64,000 nucleotides of DNA from Sphingomonas sp. HMP6 (GCF_013374095.1 NZ_AP022672.1:1611501-1675500); one strand, 5' to 3'. Numbered from the stretch's first letter, positions 28,497 through 37,556 are shown. Numbers and translations are program-made. The notes: generated by a model from the letters alone, not told the origin.

Positions 28497-28961
28497 ATGA
28501 ACGATGAAGCGGACCTTTCAGCCGAGCAATCTGGTGCGCGCACGCCGCCACGGGTTCCGCTCGCGCATGGCGACGCCGGGTGGCCGCAACGTGATCCGCG
28601 CACGCCGCAATCGCGGTCGGAAGAAGCTGTCGGCCTAATCACGCTGACGATTCGCCGCGATTTCCTTGCGGCGAATGGCGCAAAACGCGCGCCGATGCCG
28701 GGCTTTGTCCTGCAGATGCGGCCGCGGGGTGATGGCGATCCGACGATGCGGATCGGCTACACCGTGACCAAGAAAATCGGCAATGCCGTGGTGCGCAACC
28801 GCATGAAGCGGCGGTTGCGGGCGTTGGCGCGTGAGCTGCTGCCCGAATCGGGCGTGCGCGGTGCTGATCATGTGTTGATCGGCCGCAACGGCGGGGTCGA
28901 GCGCGACTTTGCCGTGTTGCGGGCGGAGTTGATCAAGGCGCTGGCCAAGGTGGCGCGGTGA
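28497..28961 (+). CDS. rnpA: Ribonuclease P protein component, frame extends through rpmH
   Basis: Encodes the protein subunit of RNase P, which matures tRNA 5' ends. The conserved core begins [17 protein letters not shown], just after the rpmH stop, and contains the RNR-like signature [14 protein letters not shown]. No ATG, GTG or TTG exists in frame between codons for residue 20 of the extension and the core; the next ATG (28695) would remove conserved residues. The nearest usable upstream start is ATG 28497, 7 nt before the rpmH ATG, so rpmH lies wholly inside the rnpA frame. The same arrangement was reported in Thermus, where both genes share one ribosome-binding site. Otherwise translation must begin at a non-canonical codon such as CTG 28644. 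The coordinates give the longest sensible frame. Confidence 0.8.
   Translation: MNDEADLSAEQSGARTPPRVPLAHGDAGWPQRDPRTPQSRSEEAVGLITLTIRRDFLAANGAKRAPMPGFVLQMRPRGDGDPTMRIGYTVTKKIGNAVVRNRMKRRLRALARELLPESGVRGADHVLIGRNGGVERDFAVLRAELIKALAKVAR
28504..28638 (+). CDS. rpmH: 50S ribosomal protein L34
   Basis: A 44-aa highly basic ribosomal protein: [18 protein letters not shown] at the start and [10 protein letters not shown] at the end, full length for L34. AGGGA (28492-28496) sits 7 nt before the ATG, an ideal Shine-Dalgarno. The whole gene overlaps the rnpA frame in another phase. It opens the conserved rpmH-rnpA-yidD-yidC-yihA block. A GGCCGTC/GGCGGCC hairpin upstream (about 28455-28471) may terminate the preceding transcript or form part of the leader. 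Confidence 0.97.
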   Translation: MKRTFQPSNLVRARRHGFRSRMATPGGRNVIRARRNRGRKKLSA

Positions 28962-28978
28962 GTCGCTCAAGCCACCGT

Positions 28979-29054
28979 GCTCCGGCGAAGGCCGGAGCGT
29001 TGGCGGCCAAGGGCAGCGCTCGTAACCCAGAGCTCCTGCCTGCGCAGCAGGAGC
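28979..29054. repeat. Two 8-bp-stem palindromes between rnpA and yidD
   Basis: GCTCCGGC-GAAG-GCCGGAGC occupies 28979-28998 and is identical in core to the arms of the repeat at 31749-31822. GCTCCTGC/GCAGGAGC (29032-29054) forms a second hairpin. They interrupt an otherwise compact operon. Confidence 0.7.
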
Positions 29055-29082
29055 GCAGCGGGGATCGGTGCGGGGGTGGCCC

Positions 29083-29295
29083 ATGCTGACCCGCTTCCTC
29101 ATCCTCCTCGTCCGCGGCTGGCAAGTCGGCCCCTCGGCGATCCTCCCGCCCTCCTGCCGGTTTCAACCAACCTGTTCCGCCTATGCAATTACCGCCCTTC
29201 GCCGCTATGGGCCGTTGAAAGGCGGGTGGTTGGCGGCCAAGCGAATCGCGCGGTGCCATCCCTGGGGCGGGTACGGACCCGATCCTGTACCCTGA
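29083..29295 (+). CDS. yidD: Membrane protein insertion efficiency factor YidD
   Basis: A 70-aa protein of the YidD family that aids YidC/Sec-dependent membrane insertion at the inner membrane. The family pattern is complete: PSCRFQPTCSAYAITALRRYGPLKG with the paired cysteines, then RCHPWGGYGPDPVP. ATG 29083 has GGGGGTGG upstream and is preferred to the earlier in-frame start at 29068. It sits between rnpA and yidC as in most bacteria. Confidence 0.95.
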   Translation: MLTRFLILLVRGWQVGPSAILPPSCRFQPTCSAYAITALRRYGPLKGGWLAAKRIARCHPWGGYGPDPVP

Positions 29296-29311
29296 TCGAA
29301 CGGACGTTTAC

Positions 29312-31090
29312 GTGAAAGACGATACCCGGAATTTTGTGCTGTTCGCGGTGCTGGCGGCGATCATCCTGCTCGGTGGGAATTTCCTGTCGAGCACGCTGTT
29401 CCCGCGCGCCAATCCGCCGGCGACCAAGATCGTCGCGGGCACGACCAAGGTGATCGACACCCCGACCGGCCCCACCACCGCTGGCCCCACGACGACCGGA
29501 ACCGGCGCCGTGCGCGCGCTCGAGGTCGTCCGCGCCGAAAGCCCGCGCATCGCGATCCGTACCGCCGATCTGGAGGGTTCGATCAATTTGAAGGGCGCGC
29601 GGATCGATGATCTGACGCTGACCAAATATAAGGAAACCGTCGACAAGAATTCTCCGCCGATCCGCTTGCTGTCGCCGCGCGGCACCAAGGATGCGTATTT
29701 CGGTGGCTTCGGATGGAGCGGCGACGGCGTCACCGTGCCCGACGCCAACACGCTGTTCACCGCGAGCGGCACCGAACTCGCGCCCGGCAAGCCCGTCACG
29801 CTCAAATGGGCCAACGGCAAGGGGCAGGTCTTCGCGCTGACCTTCGCGGTCGACGACAAATATATGTTCACGGTGCGCCAGACGGTTTCGAACGCCGGCC
29901 CAGCCCCGATCGCGCTGCGCCCGTACGCGCTCGTTTCGCGCGCTGGCGTCGGCACCGAGCCCGATACCTGGACCAACCACATCGGCCCGATCGGCGTGTT
30001 CGACAAAGGTGCGACCTACGACATCACCTTCGACAATCTGAAGGGCAAGGAGCCAGGCTTCTTCGCGCGGCTATGGGGCAGCAGCTCGAAGCCCGGCGCC
30101 AACATGTTTGATACAACCGGCGGCTGGCTCGGCTTCGGCGACAAATACTTCCTCGCCGCCGTGATCCCGGATCGCGGCGCACCGGTCCGTTCGGGCTTCC
30201 GCGCGGCGAATGGCGATGCCTATCAGGGCGATTTCACGCTCGCCCCACGCGTCGTCGCGCCGGGGAAGGCGCTCGTCTCGACCTCCAAGTTCTTTGCGGG
30301 CGCCAAGGAAACCAACACGCTCGACCGCTATGAAGACCGGCTCGGCATCCCCAATTTCGGCAAGGCGATCGACTGGGGCTGGTTCGAAGTGGTCGAAAAG
30401 CCGATTTTCAAATATCTCGACTGGCTGTTCCGTAACATCGGCAATTTCGGTGTCGCGATCATCCTGCTGACCGTCACGATCCGCACGCTGATCTTCCCGA
30501 TCGCGCAGCGCCAGTTCGCGTCGATGGCCGCCATGAAGGCGATCCAGCCGAAGATGAAGGCGCTGCAAGAGAAATACAAAGACGACAAGGCACGCCAGCA
30601 GCAGGAAGTGATGGCGCTGTACAAGACCGAGAAGGTCAACCCGCTCGCCGGGTGCCTGCCGACCTTGCTGCAGATCCCGATCATGTATTCGCTCTACAAG
30701 GTGCTGCTGCTGACGATCGAAATGCGGCATAAGCCGTTCATCGGGTGGATCCACGATCTGTCGGCGCCCGATCCGGCGCACATCCTCAACCTGTTCGGGC
30801 TGCTGCCCTACACCGTGCCCGGCTTCCTCGCGATCGGCGTGGTGCCGGTGCTGCTCGGCGTGTCGATGTTCTTCCAGTTCAAGCTCAACCCCGCCCCGAT
30901 GGACGAAGCACAAAAGCAGGTCTTCGCGATCATGCCGTGGATGCTGATGTTCGTGATGGCGCCGTTCGCGGTGGGCCTGCAGATTTACTGGATCACGTCG
31001 AACCTGTGGACCATCGCGCAGCAGCGTTTGCTCTATGCGAAGCACCCGGCGCTGAAAGAACCGACCCCCAAACCCGTGGTGAAGACGTGA
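29312..31090 (+). CDS. yidC: Membrane protein insertase YidC
   Basis: A 592-aa Oxa1/Alb3/YidC insertase. The N-terminal helix ([18 protein letters not shown]) is followed by the large periplasmic beta domain typical of Gram-negative YidC, then the conserved core with five helices: [21 protein letters not shown], the charged coiled-coil hairpin [19 protein letters not shown], and the later membrane helices. Start is GTG 29312. It inserts inner-membrane proteins alone or with SecYEG. Its stop overlaps the start of yihA (GTGA), so the two are coupled. Confidence 0.97.
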   Translation: MKDDTRNFVLFAVLAAIILLGGNFLSSTLFPRANPPATKIVAGTTKVIDTPTGPTTAGPTTTGTGAVRALEVVRAESPRIAIRTADLEGSINLKGARIDDLTLTKYKETVDKNSPPIRLLSPRGTKDAYFGGFGWSGDGVTVPDANTLFTASGTELAPGKPVTLKWANGKGQVFALTFAVDDKYMFTVRQTVSNAGPAPIALRPYALVSRAGVGTEPDTWTNHIGPIGVFDKGATYDITFDNLKGKEPGFFARLWGSSSKPGANMFDTTGGWLGFGDKYFLAAVIPDRGAPVRSGFRAANGDAYQGDFTLAPRVVAPGKALVSTSKFFAGAKETNTLDRYEDRLGIPNFGKAIDWGWFEVVEKPIFKYLDWLFRNIGNFGVAIILLTVTIRTLIFPIAQRQFASMAAMKAIQPKMKALQEKYKDDKARQQQEVMALYKTEKVNPLAGCLPTLLQIPIMYSLYKVLLLTIEMRHKPFIGWIHDLSAPDPAHILNLFGLLPYTVPGFLAIGVVPVLLGVSMFFQFKLNPAPMDEAQKQVFAIMPWMLMFVMAPFAVGLQIYWITSNLWTIAQQRLLYAKHPALKEPTPKPVVKT

Positions 31091-31722
31091 GTTTCGAACC
31101 CGAAGCGATCGAAGCCGCGCGGAAAGCCTTTGCCGGGCCGGTCGCGTTCCTGAAGTCCGCGCCCGCGCTGGAGTTTCTGCCCAATGCCGATGTGCCCGAA
31201 GTGGCCTTCGCCGGCCGCTCCAATGTCGGCAAATCGTCGCTGCTCAACGCGCTGACCGGGCGCAATTCGCTCGCGCGGACGTCGAACACGCCGGGCCGCA
31301 CGCAGGAGCTGAACTTCTTCGACGTCGGCAATCCGCTCAGCTTCCGGCTGGTCGATATGCCCGGCTATGGTTTCGCCAAGGCGCCCAAGGACATGGTGCG
31401 CAAATGGCGGTACCTGGTAAACGATTTCCTGCGCGGGCGCGACGTATTGAAGCGCGCGCTCGTGCTGATCGATTCGCGCCACGGCATCAAGGATGTCGAC
31501 CGCGACATCCTCGAGATGCTGGACAAGGCAGCGGTCAGCTACCGTATGGTGCTGACCAAGGCCGACAAGATCAAGGCGACCGAGCTCGCCGAGGTGACCG
31601 AAGCGACGATCGCCGAAGCGCGCAAGCGCCCCGCGGCTCACCCGGAAGTGCTGGTTACGTCGAGCGAGACGGGACTTGGGATTGCAGAACTGCGCGCGGC
31701 GGTGATGGAAGCGATCGGGTAG
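31087..31722 (+). CDS. yihA: Ribosome biogenesis GTPase YihA/YsxC
   Basis: A 211-aa GTPase of the EngB type, needed for late 50S subunit assembly. G1 is [13 protein letters not shown]3 [13 protein letters not shown]4 TKADK, and the [11 protein letters not shown] switch-I segment is typical. The start is GTG 31087 overlapping the yidC stop by four bases. Full length for the family. Confidence 0.95.
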   Translation: MSFEPEAIEAARKAFAGPVAFLKSAPALEFLPNADVPEVAFAGRSNVGKSSLLNALTGRNSLARTSNTPGRTQELNFFDVGNPLSFRLVDMPGYGFAKAPKDMVRKWRYLVNDFLRGRDVLKRALVLIDSRHGIKDVDRDILEMLDKAAVSYRMVLTKADKIKATELAEVTEATIAEARKRPAAHPEVLVTSSETGLGIAELRAAVMEAIG

Positions 31723-31748
31723 AGCACGGCCCGGGGGTAGCAACCGCT

Positions 31749-31822
31749 GTGCTCCGGCGAAGGCCGGAGCCTTGGCCGGGGGAGCCACACCCATCCCAGC
31801 GCTCCGGCCTTCGCCGGAGCAC
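31749..31822. repeat. Palindrome with 22-bp perfect arms
   Basis: Arms 31749-31770 and 31801-31822 are exact reverse complements, and each arm is itself a GCTCCGGC-GAAG-GCCGGAGC hairpin. It separates the convergent yihA and OsmC genes and may terminate transcription from both sides. The arm matches the hairpin at 28979. Confidence 0.9.
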
Positions 31823-31827
31823 AAGCG

Positions 31828-32292
31828 TCAGGTTTGGGTGTACGTCGCGGCATACTCGACCGCAAAATTCACCGACCGCGCGATGAAGCAATGCGCATGG
31901 ATGCGCCCGTGGATCCCATCCGCCACCGCAAGATCGGTCCCCGCCGCCACCGTAATCGTCGGCCGCAGCACCGCGCGGATAAACCGCCCGGTCCCATCCG
32001 GTGCGCTCTCCCCTACCCCCAGTGGATCGTCGACGTAATCGGTCACCACGATCCCCGCCGCACTCGCCAGGTGCAGATACCACAGCATGTGGCACCCCGA
32101 GAGGCTGGCGAGCAGCAGATCCTCCGGGTTGGGCAGGCCGGGATCGCCGCCGAGCAGCGGATCGTTCGAACAGTGCACCACCGGCTTGCCGGGCGTCGCG
32201 ATCTGCCAGGTCCGGTCATAGCCGCGATAGCTGCGCGTCCCCTCGCCACGATTGCCGGTCCAGGCGATCCGCGCGGTGTAATCGTGCTGCAT
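31828..32292 (-). CDS. OsmC family peroxiredoxin-like protein
   Basis: A 154-aa OsmC/Ohr-family protein that reduces organic hydroperoxides with two redox cysteines. Cys67 in LASLSGCHMLWYLHLAS and a second Cys near residue 135 (HAHCFIARSVNF) occupy the expected positions. NPEDLLLASLSGC is the family signature. The ATG at 32292 gives MQHDYTARIAWTGNRGEG; the upstream extension is rejected. Divergent from the GST gene 89 bp away. Which hydroperoxide it uses cannot be told. Confidence 0.9.
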   Translation of the reverse strand: MQHDYTARIAWTGNRGEGTRSYRGYDRTWQIATPGKPVVHCSNDPLLGGDPGLPNPEDLLLASLSGCHMLWYLHLASAAGIVVTDYVDDPLGVGESAPDGTGRFIRAVLRPTITVAAGTDLAVADGIHGRIHAHCFIARSVNFAVEYAATYTQT

Positions 32293-32381
32293 GTGATGCC
32301 CTAGCCCCCGATGTCGCCGGAAACACACCTTACGCCCCGTCCCCGGTTGTCGGCAACGCCGCCGCGCGCTACCCCACCCTC

Positions 32382-33050
32382 ATGAAACTGATCATCGGCA
32401 ACAAGGCCTATTCCTCTTGGAGCTTGCGCGGCTGGCTCGCGTGCAAGCAGTCCGGGCTGCTGTTCGAAGAAGCGGTCGTGCCGCTCTACGATGCCGAATG
32501 GGACAAGCGCCGCGACGGCGATGAGTTCGCGCCGTCCTCAGGCAAGGTGCCGATCCTGTGGGACGGCGATGCTGTCGTGTGGGACAGTCTCGCGATCATC
32601 GAATATCTCGCCGAGAAGACCAGCCGCGACCTGTTCTGGCCCGCCGACGATGCCGCGCGCGCGATGGCGCGGTCGATGGCGGCGGAAATGCATTCGAGCT
32701 TCACCGCGCTGCGCCGCAAGCACAGCATGAACGTGCGCCAGATCTTCCCGCCGCAGCGCCCCGATGACGATGTCGTCGCCGACCTCACCCGCATCATGGA
32801 GCTATGGGCGCAGGCGCGCGCGCGCTTCGGCGGCGAAGGCGATTTCCTGTTCGGCGCATTCCGCGCGGCGGACATCATGTACGCGCCGGTCGTCACTCGG
32901 ATCGTCACCTATTCGCTTCCCGTCGCGCGCTTTGCGACGGGGTATATGGACGCCGTGCTACACCACCCCTTTATGCAGGATTGGATCGCCAGTGCGCAGG
33001 AAGAGGAATGGGTGATCGAACAGTTCGAGCAGCCCGCCGCAAAGGCCTAG
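32382..33050 (+). CDS. Glutathione S-transferase family protein
   Basis: A 222-aa GST. The N-terminus MKLIIGNKAYSSWSLRGWLA has the catalytic-type Ser in a YSSWSLRGW loop typical of one bacterial GST branch. GKVPILWDGDAVVWDSLAIIEYLAE holds the cis-Pro and substrate loop. A helical C-terminal domain with FGGEGDFLFGAFRAADIMYAPV follows. The open frame reaches back to 32001, but that part is antisense to the OsmC gene and is not coding. Likely detoxification. Confidence 0.92.
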   Translation: MKLIIGNKAYSSWSLRGWLACKQSGLLFEEAVVPLYDAEWDKRRDGDEFAPSSGKVPILWDGDAVVWDSLAIIEYLAEKTSRDLFWPADDAARAMARSMAAEMHSSFTALRRKHSMNVRQIFPPQRPDDDVVADLTRIMELWAQARARFGGEGDFLFGAFRAADIMYAPVVTRIVTYSLPVARFATGYMDAVLHHPFMQDWIASAQEEEWVIEQFEQPAAKA

Positions 33051-33085
33051 AGTCTTTTTGTTTTTAAGCGGGGTCACCTTAATTT

Positions 33086-33175
33086 CCGTTCGGGCTGAGC
33101 CTGTCGAAGCCCTGCGTGCCACAAGCGATGTCGGACGTGTTGCACGCAGCCCTTCGACAGGCTCAGGGCGAACGG
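33086..33175. repeat. Palindrome of the TGTCGAAG family, about 34-bp arms
   Basis: Arms 33086-33119 and 33142-33175 are reverse complements with about four mismatches. The core GAGCCTGTCGAAG is shared with copies at 23049, 25191, 36138 and 51746. It lies between the convergent GST and cupin genes. Confidence 0.88.
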
Positions 33176-33209
33176 AGAGTGTTCCACCCTTGGCGAATAC
33201 GACCTTAGG

Positions 33210-33674
33210 TTAAGGCAGCCGCGCAGCAGCGTACGGCGTGCCGTCCTTCTGAAAATAGCCGTCAGGCCCGAACGTCATGTCGATGTCGGAATAGGCCCCG
33301 CCCGCCGCGCGCGGCCCGGCGCCGATCGCGACGAACACGCAGTCGGTATCGCTGCGGTTCTGCAGATGATGCCCGTTCTCCACGCCCGCCGGGAAAGTCG
33401 CGATGTCCCCGGCGCGCAGCAGCTTCTCGCCGCCGTCCTCGATCATCACGGCTTCGCCCGCGATCATTACGACCATTTCATCCTCGTCGGCGTGCCAATG
33501 CCGTTGCGACGACCACGCGCCGGGCTTGAGCACAACATGGCTCGCCGCGAAGTGCGACAGGCCCGACGGCGGCGCGAGGCGGCGATACCAGCGGCCCGCA
33601 ACGGGCGCATCGAACGGCGGCGGATACCCCGTCGCATTGGTCTGTGGAATCGAGTCCAGATCGAGTTTCGGCAT
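33210..33674 (-). CDS. Cupin domain protein
   Basis: A 154-aa single-domain cupin. The metal-binding motif 1 reads SQRHWHADEDEMVVMIAGEAVM and motif 2 GDIATFPAGVENGHHLQN, with the His, Glu and His ligands in place. The C-terminal segment SDIDMTFGPDGYFQKDGTPY is shared with many small bacterial cupins of unknown substrate. ATG 33674 has GGGGGA upstream at good spacing. Divergent from the WYL regulator, 127 bp away. Confidence 0.88.
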   Translation of the reverse strand: MPKLDLDSIPQTNATGYPPPFDAPVAGRWYRRLAPPSGLSHFAASHVVLKPGAWSSQRHWHADEDEMVVMIAGEAVMIEDGGEKLLRAGDIATFPAGVENGHHLQNRSDTDCVFVAIGAGPRAAGGAYSDIDMTFGPDGYFQKDGTPYAAARLP

Positions 33675-33801
33675 GGCATGTCCCCCGGCCCGCCCCGGCG
33701 GGATCGCGCGAGTATGGCGCGGGATGCGCCGCCGGAGAAGCTCCAATCCTCATCCAGAGGCACTACTGCCAAGCTTCGTCAGCATATGCTACGGCGTGGC
33801 G

Positions 33802-34494
33802 ATGTCCCGCTCCCAGCGCCTGCTCGATCTGATCCAAGTGCTGCGGCGGCATCGTCGTCCCGTCGCGGGTTCGCTGCTGGCCGAGGAACTCGGCGTGTCG
33901 CTCCGCACGCTGTATCGCGACGTCGAGACGCTGCGCGCGCAGGGCGCGCCGATCGATGGCGAGGCGGGCGTCGGCTATGTGCTGCGCCCCGGCTTCATGC
34001 TCCCGCCGCTGATGTTTTCGGAGGAAGAGATCGAGGCGCTGGTGCTCGGCTCGCGCTGGGTATCGGAACGCGCCGACGAGCCGCTCGGCAAGGCCGCGCG
34101 CAACGTGCTCGCCAAGATCAACGCCGTGCTGCCCGACGATCTCAAGGCCAATATCGAAGCGTCGGGCCTGCTGATCGGCCCCGGCGATCCGATTCCGGTC
34201 GGCGACCGCAAACTTGCGACGATCCGCGAGGCGATCCGCTCGGAAAACATCATCCAGATCGCCTATGCCGACGAACAGGGCGCGATCACGCACCGCGCGA
34301 TCTGGCCGTTCGCGCTCGCCTTTTACGACCGTGTTCGCGTCGTCGTCGGCTGGTGCGAATCGCGCGGCGGCTACCGCCATTTCCGCACCGACCGGATCAC
34401 CGCGCTGTACGTCGCGCCCAGGCGATACCCGCGCCGTCGTGCCGCCTTGCTCAAGGAATGGCGGACGGTCCGCGGCATCCCCGATCAATACTGA
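33802..34494 (+). CDS. YafY-type transcriptional regulator (HTH plus WYL domain)
   Basis: A 230-aa regulator. The N-terminal winged HTH (RSQRLLDLIQVLRRHRRPVAGSLLAEELGVSLRTLYRDVETLRAQGAPI) is the HTH_11 type, followed by a WYL domain (IIQIAYADEQGAITHRAIWPFALAFYDRVRVVVGWCE) that senses a ligand, often nucleic acid or nucleotide. The ATG at 33802 is preferred; GTG 33796 adds two residues. A VOC protein gene lies 74 bp downstream on the same strand, a common pairing, and may be its target. Confidence 0.92.
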   Translation: MSRSQRLLDLIQVLRRHRRPVAGSLLAEELGVSLRTLYRDVETLRAQGAPIDGEAGVGYVLRPGFMLPPLMFSEEEIEALVLGSRWVSERADEPLGKAARNVLAKINAVLPDDLKANIEASGLLIGPGDPIPVGDRKLATIREAIRSENIIQIAYADEQGAITHRAIWPFALAFYDRVRVVVGWCESRGGYRHFRTDRITALYVAPRRYPRRRAALLKEWRTVRGIPDQY

Positions 34495-34568
34495 CACAAA
34501 CTGACAGCACGCACCCGTAGACCGATCTGCGACGGCGCCATTCCCGCGCGCCGCAGCGGAGACCTTCG

Positions 34569-34940
34569 ATGCCGACCTTCAACTTTGTGCTACTGCATGT
34601 GACCGACGAGACCGCCAGTGCCGCCTTCTACAGCGAAATGCTCGGCATCCCAATCATCGAAGAGAAACCCGGCTTCGCGATGCTCCCGCTTACCGAGGGC
34701 GTCATGCTCGGGCTGTGGCAACGCGACACGGTCGCGCCGAGCAGTTCGGGGCAATCGGGCGCGAGTGAGATCGGTGTCGGTGTCGCCGATGACGCTGCGG
34801 TCGCGGCCTTGCACGCCGCTTGGCACGCGCGCGGCGTGACGATCCTGCAAGCGCCGACGCCGATGCCGTTCGGCATGACCTTCGTCGCGCAGGACGCCGA
34901 CGGACATCGTCTGCGGGTCACCGCCCCGCCCGTCGGCTGA
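34569..34940 (+). CDS. VOC family (glyoxalase/bleomycin-resistance fold) protein
   Basis: A 123-aa vicinal-oxygen-chelate protein. FVLLHVTDETASAAFYSEMLG is the first beta-alpha module, and MTFVAQDADGHRLRVTAPP closes the second. Members bind a metal or small hydrophobic ligands and act in lyase, dioxygenase or antibiotic-binding roles; substrate is unknown here. GGAG sits 8 nt before the ATG. It follows a YafY-type regulator on the same strand. Confidence 0.9.
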   Translation: MPTFNFVLLHVTDETASAAFYSEMLGIPIIEEKPGFAMLPLTEGVMLGLWQRDTVAPSSSGQSGASEIGVGVADDAAVAALHAAWHARGVTILQAPTPMPFGMTFVAQDADGHRLRVTAPPVG

Positions 34941-35007
34941 CGCCGCAAAGCCGCTTCCCTTCCGCGCCCGGAAACGCGAAAGGGAAGCGGGCTGATAAGG
35001 GGCTGAC

Positions 35008-36126
35008 GTGACCGATCCTGTAGCACTGACCAAGGCGCTTCTGGCGTGCGAGAGCGTGACACCCGCACAGGGGCCGGTGTTCGACGTGCTCGAGGCAGCA
35101 CTCGTGCCGCTCGGCTTCACGGTCGATCGCTTCATCGTCGGGGACGCGCCCGATGGGCCGGTCGAGAATCTGCTGGCCACGCGCGGCGGGGCCGGCCCGC
35201 ACCTCGCCTTCGCCGGGCATCTCGACGTCGTTCCGCCGGGCGCGGGCTGGACCAATGGCCCGTTTACCCCGGCCGAGCGCGGCGGTCTGCTCTACGGGCG
35301 CGGCGCGGTCGACATGAAGGGCGCGATCGCGGCGTTCGTCGCCGCCATCCCGGCCGAGCCCAGCGCACCACTCAGCCTGATCATCACCGGCGACGAGGAA
35401 GGCCCCGCCACCTTCGGCACCTGCGCGCTGATCGATCGGATGCGCGAGACAGGCGTCGCCCCCGATCTGTGCCTGGTGGGCGAGCCGACCTCCTCCGCGC
35501 GGCTGGGCGACATGATCAAGATCGGGCGGCGCGGCTCGGTCAATCTTTGGATCACGGTGCCGGGCAAGCAAGGCCATGTCGCCTACCCGCATCTGGCCGA
35601 CAACCCGATTCCGCGCCTGATCGCTATGCTCGCCGAGATCGACGCTATCGTGCTCGATACCGGCAATGCCTGGTTCCAGCCGTCGAATATCGAAGTGACC
35701 GACATCACCGTCGGCAACCCCGCCACCAACGTCATCCCCGCGCAGGCAAGCGCGCGGCTGAGCATCCGCTTCAATGACGAGCAACGCGGCACCGCGCTGG
35801 TCGAACGGATCGAGGCTTTGGTCCGCCGCCACGACCCCGCCGCCCAAGTCACCGCGCGCATCTCGGGCGAGGCGTTCCTGACCCCGCCCGGCGCCTTTTC
35901 GGACCTGCTCAGCGCTGCGATCGAAGCCCGCACCGGCATCCGCCCCGAGCTTTCCACCACCGGCGGCACCTCCGACGCGCGCTTCCTCTCGGCGCTGTGC
36001 CCGACGGTGGAATTCGGCCTGACCAACGCCACGATGCACAAGGTCGACGAGGCGGTGGCGATCGAGGATCTGGCGGCGTTGCGCGATATCTACGCGGACA
36101 TCATCGCGCGGGTTGCCGCGACGTAA
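35008..36126 (+). CDS. dapE: Succinyl-diaminopimelate desuccinylase
   Basis: A 372-aa M20-family zinc hydrolase that removes succinate from N-succinyl-LL-diaminopimelate in the lysine and peptidoglycan pathway. Zinc ligands are readable: FAGHLDVVPPG, GRGAVDMKGAIAAF, TGDEEGP and NATMHKVDEAV. The dimerisation domain lies between. GTG 35008 has AAGGGG upstream with good spacing. Full length for DapE. Confidence 0.95.
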   Translation: MTDPVALTKALLACESVTPAQGPVFDVLEAALVPLGFTVDRFIVGDAPDGPVENLLATRGGAGPHLAFAGHLDVVPPGAGWTNGPFTPAERGGLLYGRGAVDMKGAIAAFVAAIPAEPSAPLSLIITGDEEGPATFGTCALIDRMRETGVAPDLCLVGEPTSSARLGDMIKIGRRGSVNLWITVPGKQGHVAYPHLADNPIPRLIAMLAEIDAIVLDTGNAWFQPSNIEVTDITVGNPATNVIPAQASARLSIRFNDEQRGTALVERIEALVRRHDPAAQVTARISGEAFLTPPGAFSDLLSAAIEARTGIRPELSTTGGTSDARFLSALCPTVEFGLTNATMHKVDEAVAIEDLAALRDIYADIIARVAAT

Positions 36127-36137
36127 ATCCTCCTTCA

Positions 36138-36225
36138 GTTCGCCCTGAGCCTGTCGAAGGGCCTGGGCCACAAACTCAGATTTCGCCTGTTGCACGAGTG
36201 CTTCGACAAGCTCAGCATGGACGGG
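36138..36225. repeat. Diverged copy of the TGTCGAAG palindrome family
   Basis: Arms near 36138-36165 (GTTCGCCCTGAGCCTGTCG) and 36193-36225 (CTTCGACAAGCTCAGCATGG) are inverted relatives. No gene is seen in 36127-36361. Confidence 0.75.
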
Positions 36226-36361
36226 AACTGGGCAGCGTTTGCCGCCCATAACCGACTCAAACGACTCACGATTCCCCGCGACTCGTGCTGACTCCTTGGT
36301 TTTTGTGGACGCGAGTCGGCGAAGAGCGTAAGCCTGCCCTTAACCATAATGGTAAGCGGGC

Positions 36362-37507
36362 ATGGCGATCGATCCCTGGTTCTTCATTGCCGTCGGATGC
36401 AGCCTGACCGGATACACGCTGTATCTGACCGGGCTGCGGCGGCAATTGGTGCAACCCAATCGCGCCTCCTGGCTGATCTGGAGTGCCGCGACCGCAGTCG
36501 AGGCGGGGACCTATGCCGCGGTGAACCCCGGCGCGTTGCAAGGCTGGGTGTTCGCGCTGTCGGCGCTGGCGTGCGTCGCGGTGACGATCGGCATCTGGCA
36601 GCGATCGGTGTGGAGTGCACCGTCGCGCGGCGAGATCGTCTGTACCGCCGCCTGCCTTGCCGCGCTGACGCTGTGGATCGTGTCGAACAACGCCTTCTGG
36701 GCGCACATGCTGGTGGTCGCCGCTGTACCGGCCAGTTTCTGGCCGACGTGGCAAAGCGTGGCGCAGGACCGTAACCGCGAGCGATCGCCCGCTTGGGGGC
36801 TGTGGGCGGTCGGCGATCTCGCCACGCTGCTCGTCGCGACGCGCGGCGGCGATCAACAGGTTGGCGAATATGCTTATATCCTGGTCGAACTGCTGTGCCA
36901 CGCAAGCGTGTGGTTCATGGTCGGCCTCGCGACGATCAACCCGTTGCGCTCGCTCGGTTTCCGCAACGGGCGGCTCTATGTGCTCGATGCCTATAGTCCG
37001 GCGGCGAGCCTGTTCTCGGTCGGCGAGACGCATCTCGGCAAGGCGGTGTACGCCGCGCAAGGCTTTGCCGAGGGCGACGAGATCATCCGCTTCACCGGCC
37101 GCCGCTTCCGCGCCGACCGCGTGCCGAGCCTGATGCGCGGGTCGAGCGACCGCTTCGTGCAGGTCACGCCGCAACATTATATGGGCCCGTCGGGGCGGAT
37201 CGACGATCTGATCAACCATAGCTGTGCGCCCAATGCCGGCCTGCGCTTCGCCGGCGGCAGCGTGACGCTGATCGCAATCCGTGACATCGCGCCGGGCGAG
37301 GAAATCGCCTGGGATTATTCGACCACTTTGGCCGAATCGAACTGGCACATGATCTGCCAGTGCCGCGCGCCTGAGTGCCGCCGCGTCATCGGCAATTTCG
37401 CGACGCTTTCGCCCGAACGGCAGGAATGGTTCCGCGCGCGGAATCTGGTCGCGCCGTATCTGCGGCGGAAGGATGAAGTCGCGAGGGCGCGGGATCGGGC
37501 TGCTTAG
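36362..37507 (+). CDS. Membrane protein with C-terminal SET domain (putative lysine methyltransferase)
   Basis: A 381-aa fusion. Residues 1-190 form about seven membrane segments in two similar halves: GYTLYLTGLRRQLVQPNRASW then FWPTWQSVAQDR...RSPAWGLW, a PQ-loop/SWEET-like pattern (inference). Residues about 203-346 are a SET domain with NHSCAPN at 285-291, GEEIAWDYS at 312-320 and a post-SET CQC-x4-C at 332-339, the motifs for S-adenosylmethionine and lysine binding. The catalytic Tyr of WDY is present. Bacterial SET proteins are usually soluble and about 150 aa; a membrane-anchored form is unusual. The substrate is unknown, presumably a protein close to the inner membrane. The gene stands alone between dapE and a hybrid kinase. 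Confidence 0.85.
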   Translation: MAIDPWFFIAVGCSLTGYTLYLTGLRRQLVQPNRASWLIWSAATAVEAGTYAAVNPGALQGWVFALSALACVAVTIGIWQRSVWSAPSRGEIVCTAACLAALTLWIVSNNAFWAHMLVVAAVPASFWPTWQSVAQDRNRERSPAWGLWAVGDLATLLVATRGGDQQVGEYAYILVELLCHASVWFMVGLATINPLRSLGFRNGRLYVLDAYSPAASLFSVGETHLGKAVYAAQGFAEGDEIIRFTGRRFRADRVPSLMRGSSDRFVQVTPQHYMGPSGRIDDLINHSCAPNAGLRFAGGSVTLIAIRDIAPGEEIAWDYSTTLAESNWHMICQCRAPECRRVIGNFATLSPERQEWFRARNLVAPYLRRKDEVARARDRAA

Positions 37508-37518
37508 CGTGCTGCACG

Positions 37519-37549
37519 AGAATCCTCCCCCGCCAGGGGGGGGATTCTA
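37519..37549. repeat. Hairpin between convergent SET and hybrid kinase genes
   Basis: AGAATCCTCCCCC-GCCA-GGGGGGGGATTCT with one mismatch. The first 20 nt match the start of the inverted repeats that flank the DUF559 gene at 50484 and 50973. It probably also terminates both convergent transcripts. Confidence 0.8.
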
Positions 37550-37556
37550 GATATCC

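Noticed and set aside
32001..32381. Upstream extension of the GST frame
   Set aside because: Antisense to the OsmC gene; the GST family N-terminus starts at 32382.
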